A stretch of 64,000 bases of DNA, taken from contig NZ_JAGKSD010000002.1 in the NCBI RefSeq assembly GCF_017942225.1, positions 1 to 64,000 on the forward strand, in the 5' to 3' direction. The translations under genes and the position numbers were made by a program. Below, piece after piece: positions 61,904 through 64,000 of the stretch (the stretch's first letter is position 1; each line of letters begins with the position of its first letter). A model generated the notes under the pieces. The model had not been told where the DNA came from, ran no database searches, and was given only the letters and a program-made list of their open reading frames with translations. The stretch is from Corynebacterium sp. Marseille-P3884 (GTDB lineage: Bacteria > Actinomycetota > Actinomycetes > Mycobacteriales > Mycobacteriaceae).

Positions 61904-63220
61904 TTAGCGCGAGAACAAGTTCTGGACGGTCAGTGCGAAGTTATTCCAGGTGTCGATGAGGTTGTCCACGAAGGAACCGTTGCCCATCAGACCGACAATG
62001 AGGATCACCGTGGCTACGGCGACCAGCAATCCGAGGATCGCCCACGCCCAAGCGATGCCCCTGCCGGAGGAGGACTTTTCGTAGAGATTCTCGATCACTC
62101 GCGAATCCACGATGCGATTGCCCGCCTTCAAACGGGTGAGCATCGCCGCGGGCGTAGCGTCTTCGTCACCGGCGAAGATGCGGTCCAGATCCAGGTTGTC
62201 ACCCGCGGTGACGATGGTCTCCGCATCATGGAAGACCGCGAGCAAGATGGCGAGATCCGTGGGCGAATCCGTCGCTGCCGGGAACGTCACGGCACCGACG
62301 CCCAAATCCTGGATCCGCTCCAAACCTGCGGCGTGGCCGTCCGGGTCTGCCGGAAGAATCACGCGGGCATCGCCGCGCAGATTGTCGTTGGAGATATCTG
62401 CCGGATCGCCCACGATGAAATCGCAAGAGTAGCCCGCATCCAGCAGGGTGTCGGCGGCTGCGCCAACACCGATAATGACCGGCTGGAACTCGCGGATGAA
62501 ATTGCGCATGGTCTCGATGCGCTCCCGGGTATCACCAGTCGGGCTGACGATGAGGACCTTCCGTCCCGCGATGGCATCGCCGAGCTCGGGCACGCCGACG
62601 CCGTCGACAAGCAACGGCGATTCAGAATGAATGAACTCGATGGAGTTGCCGAAATAGGCTTCCATGTGGTCGACCAGGTGCTGCTGCGATTCGTCGAAAG
62701 CGCTGTCGACCGTTGCACGGTCGAGCGCGTCAGCCTGCGCGATCGCTTTCTTGCCCGCGCGCACCTCGCCGTCCGCGGTCACGGAGCCCTTCTTGCCGTC
62801 ACGGAAAGAACCGCGCGTGGCAGCGCCGGCGTTTTCCAACAGCGGAATTCCTGCGTCAAGAAGCAGCTGCGGACCATAATTGGGAATATTTCCGGAGGAG
62901 AACTTCGCTATATTCACCACCGCGCCAGGACGCTTTTCCACCAGCGCCTGAGCTTCGCGACGGCTCATGTCAGGCGCGTCGACGATCGCGATATCGCCAT
63001 CGTTGAATTTGCGCATGCCTTTGCCCTGCGGGGTGCAATCGCGCAGGGAACCGGTGATGGTCTCGGAGATCGCCGTTTTATCAGCAACCTTCTTGGCCGG
63101 CTGCTTTTCCGGTGCGTCTGCCTTGGAGGCGGTCACCTTCGTGCTGGTGGACGTGCTTCCGGAAGAGGACGCCTTCGTGCCGTTCTTCTCGGCGGAGGGA
63201 GTACGGGAAGTTGAGCTCAT
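61904..63220 (-). CDS. steA: SteA, thiamin-pyrophosphokinase-like cell-division protein
   Basis: This 438-residue protein has a Ser/Thr/Lys-rich N-terminus, a cytoplasmic domain with the fold of thiamin pyrophosphokinase (GVGAAADTLLDAGYSCDFIVGD, split at residues 252-273), and a C-terminal membrane helix (about 393-417) with a short tail. It forms a complex with SteB and is linked to cell separation in C. glutamicum. The older automatic label of a copper or thiamine protein is not supported by conserved catalytic residues. Confidence 0.87.
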   Translation of the reverse strand: MSSTSRTPSAEKNGTKASSSGSTSTSTKVTASKADAPEKQPAKKVADKTAISETITGSLRDCTPQGKGMRKFNDGDIAIVDAPDMSRREAQALVEKRPGAVVNIAKFSSGNIPNYGPQLLLDAGIPLLENAGAATRGSFRDGKKGSVTADGEVRAGKKAIAQADALDRATVDSAFDESQQHLVDHMEAYFGNSIEFIHSESPLLVDGVGVPELGDAIAGRKVLIVSPTGDTRERIETMRNFIREFQPVIIGVGAAADTLLDAGYSCDFIVGDPADISNDNLRGDARVILPADPDGHAAGLERIQDLGVGAVTFPAATDSPTDLAILLAVFHDAETIVTAGDNLDLDRIFAGDEDATPAAMLTRLKAGNRIVDSRVIENLYEKSSSGRGIAWAWAILGLLVAVATVILIVGLMGNGSFVDNLIDTWNNFALTVQNLFSR

Positions 63221-63311
63221 GGGTCATGATTCTGCCCGTCGGAGCAGGATATTCGGTGAAGGCGCGCGGAACAGGCGACAGAATTCACAGCACCCGACAC
63301 TCCGCCGGAGA

Positions 63312-64000
63312 CTAGGCGCGGAACGCCTCCACATCGGCGCGAGCTTTCTCCAGAAGCTCAGCAGCGTGGGCGCGGCCCGATGCGGAGTCATCCATGCCGG
63401 CGAGCATCCGGGCGAGTTCGTCGACACGTTCGTCGCCGTGCAGCTCTTTCACGCCGGATGTCACCGTCTCGTCGCCCACATTCTTGGCCACGTGCAAGTG
63501 GTTGTCGGCGTAGGCCGCGACCTGCGGGAGGTGCGTCACCACGATCACCTGGTTGTTCAGGGCGAGGCGGGCAAGGCGGCGACCAATCTCCACCGCTGCC
63601 CGTCCACCGACTCCGGCGTCGACTTCGTCGAAGACTAAGGTCGCGCCACCACGTTGCGCGGAGAGAATCACCTCGAGCGCCAGCATGACGCGCGAAAGCT
63701 CGCCGCCGGACGCGCTCGACGCGAGCGGCTGCGGTTCAAGAGAATCATTAGGGGCGAGGCGTAACTCAACTGCATCAGCGCCGTTGCGGTCGTAGTCCTG
63801 CTTATCGACGTTGACGGTGATCCGTGCTTTCGGCATGGCAAGACCGCGCAACTCTTCGGTCACGGCTGTGCTGAGCTTATCTGCCGCCGCAGTGCGGGCC
63901 TTGGTCAGTTTCTTCGCCCGCGACACCATGGCTTTGTTGTGCTCGGCGACCTTCTTTTTCAGTTGGTCAAGGGCCTCGGCGGAGGTGTCGATCGATTCAA
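63312..64000 (-). CDS. recN: DNA repair protein RecN, C-terminal part
   Basis: About 229 residues of the C-terminal ABC-type ATPase half of RecN are inside the window, and the gene continues beyond 64000. The signature SGGELSRVMLALEVIL is followed by VFDEVDAGVGGRAAVEIGRRL (Walker B and D-loop, split here) and VVTHLPQVAAYAD (switch His). RecN is an SMC-like protein acting early in double-strand break repair. One 11-mer encodes NVDKQ (63800-63810). Confidence 0.95.
   Translation of the reverse strand, partial: ESIDTSAEALDQLKKKVAEHNKAMVSRAKKLTKARTAAADKLSTAVTEELRGLAMPKARITVNVDKQDYDRNGADAVELRLAPNDSLEPQPLASSASGGELSRVMLALEVILSAQRGGATLVFDEVDAGVGGRAAVEIGRRLARLALNNQVIVVTHLPQVAAYADNHLHVAKNVGDETVTSGVKELHGDERVDELARMLAGMDDSASGRAHAAELLEKARADVEAFRA

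Larger units (their letters stand above)
2559..63810. repeat. dispersed 11-mer family CGTCGATAAGC, 26 copies
   Basis: Exact copies on the plus strand start at 2559, 4870, 6074, 8272, 13008, 18422, 20008, 23137, 29018, 31857, 35672, 44138, 49436, 53279, 54065, 55396 and 60786. Reverse-strand copies (GCTTATCGACG) start at 3171, 6059, 7777, 39051, 39972, 44465, 52215, 52605 and 63800. All 26 occurrences of the inner 10-mer carry the leading C. Two copies are intergenic (31857, 49436) and the rest lie in genes. Several plus copies follow a G-rich run such as GGGGAG. The coordinates given span the first to the last copy, and the intervening sequence is not part of the repeat. Confidence 0.95.

Noticed and set aside
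60638..63214. 858-residue open frame on the plus strand
   Set aside because: Antisense to the nudix, steB and steA genes. The forward genes have clear families, and this frame has none.
1..64000. CRISPR array, rRNA operon or intact insertion sequence
   Set aside because: No regularly spaced repeats, no rRNA segments and no transposase with terminal inverted repeats were seen. The 11-mer copies are irregularly spaced single words, not an array.

Overview
The window is a stretch of high-GC (roughly 60-63% by eye) actinobacterial chromosome, almost certainly from a Corynebacterium. Gene content and order match the corynebacterial/mycobacterial core: recB-like nuclease, trmI, arc, dop, pup, pafA, pafB, pafC, tatA, tatC, helY; fxsA, lnt, ppm1, rbpA; secA2, odhI, ftsR, DUF151, merR; and recN, steA, steB, nudix, xerD, parA, scpA, scpB, rluB, cmk, der. 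Separate lnt and ppm1 genes, a 143-residue OdhI with the Thr14/Thr15 pair, and a Pup system without prcBA all point to Corynebacterium rather than Mycobacterium.

Layout. 1-2.8 kb: the 3' end of fhs, a 1.5-kb accessory insert with one orphan gene, and a second diverged copy of the fhs/recB 3' ends. 2.8-6.4 kb: M18 aminopeptidase, tRNA m1A58 methyltransferase and the ARC AAA ATPase. 6.5-12 kb: an interposed block (small exported protein, pdxR/pdxS, a toxin-antitoxin pair, KtrBA potassium uptake). 12-21.2 kb: pupylation genes dop-pup-pafA, the WYL regulators pafBC, tatAC and helY. 21.2-28.5 kb: peptidases, a DprE2-like reductase, lipoprotein acylation and mannosylation (lnt, ppm1), rbpA and a YceI protein. 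28.6-41.2 kb: lipid methyltransferase homologue, type II NADH dehydrogenase, CorA, gnd, a DEAD-box helicase, two CNNM/CBS transporters and a VWA membrane protein. 41.3-46.3 kb: the merR/DUF151/ftsR/odhI/secA2 series. 46.4-48.2 kb: tRNA-Pro carrying an integration islet between two 26-bp att-like repeats. 48.2-53.5 kb: accessory genes (HNH nuclease, DUF418 membrane protein, two related esterases, a methyltransferase). 53.5-64 kb: a long minus-strand housekeeping series for chromosome segregation, ribosome assembly and cell division.

The most striking feature is not a gene. An 11-base word, CGTCGATAAGC, occurs 26 times on the two strands (17 plus, 9 minus), against about 0.03 expected by a hand estimate. 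It sits mostly inside genes, where it is nearly always read as Val-Asp-Lys or Leu-Ile-Asp, and once forms a perfect inverted pair inside arc. Its density and spread resemble DNA uptake sequences or other chromosome-wide recognition words, and I know of no described role for it.

Second in interest are the tRNA-Pro islet, with an integrase fragment, a decayed tRNA-Ala-like sequence and a truncated wall-anchored protein gene, and the many genes whose start codon lies 6-8 bases after a TANNNT box, the signature of leaderless transcripts. No rRNA, CRISPR array or intact insertion sequence was seen.
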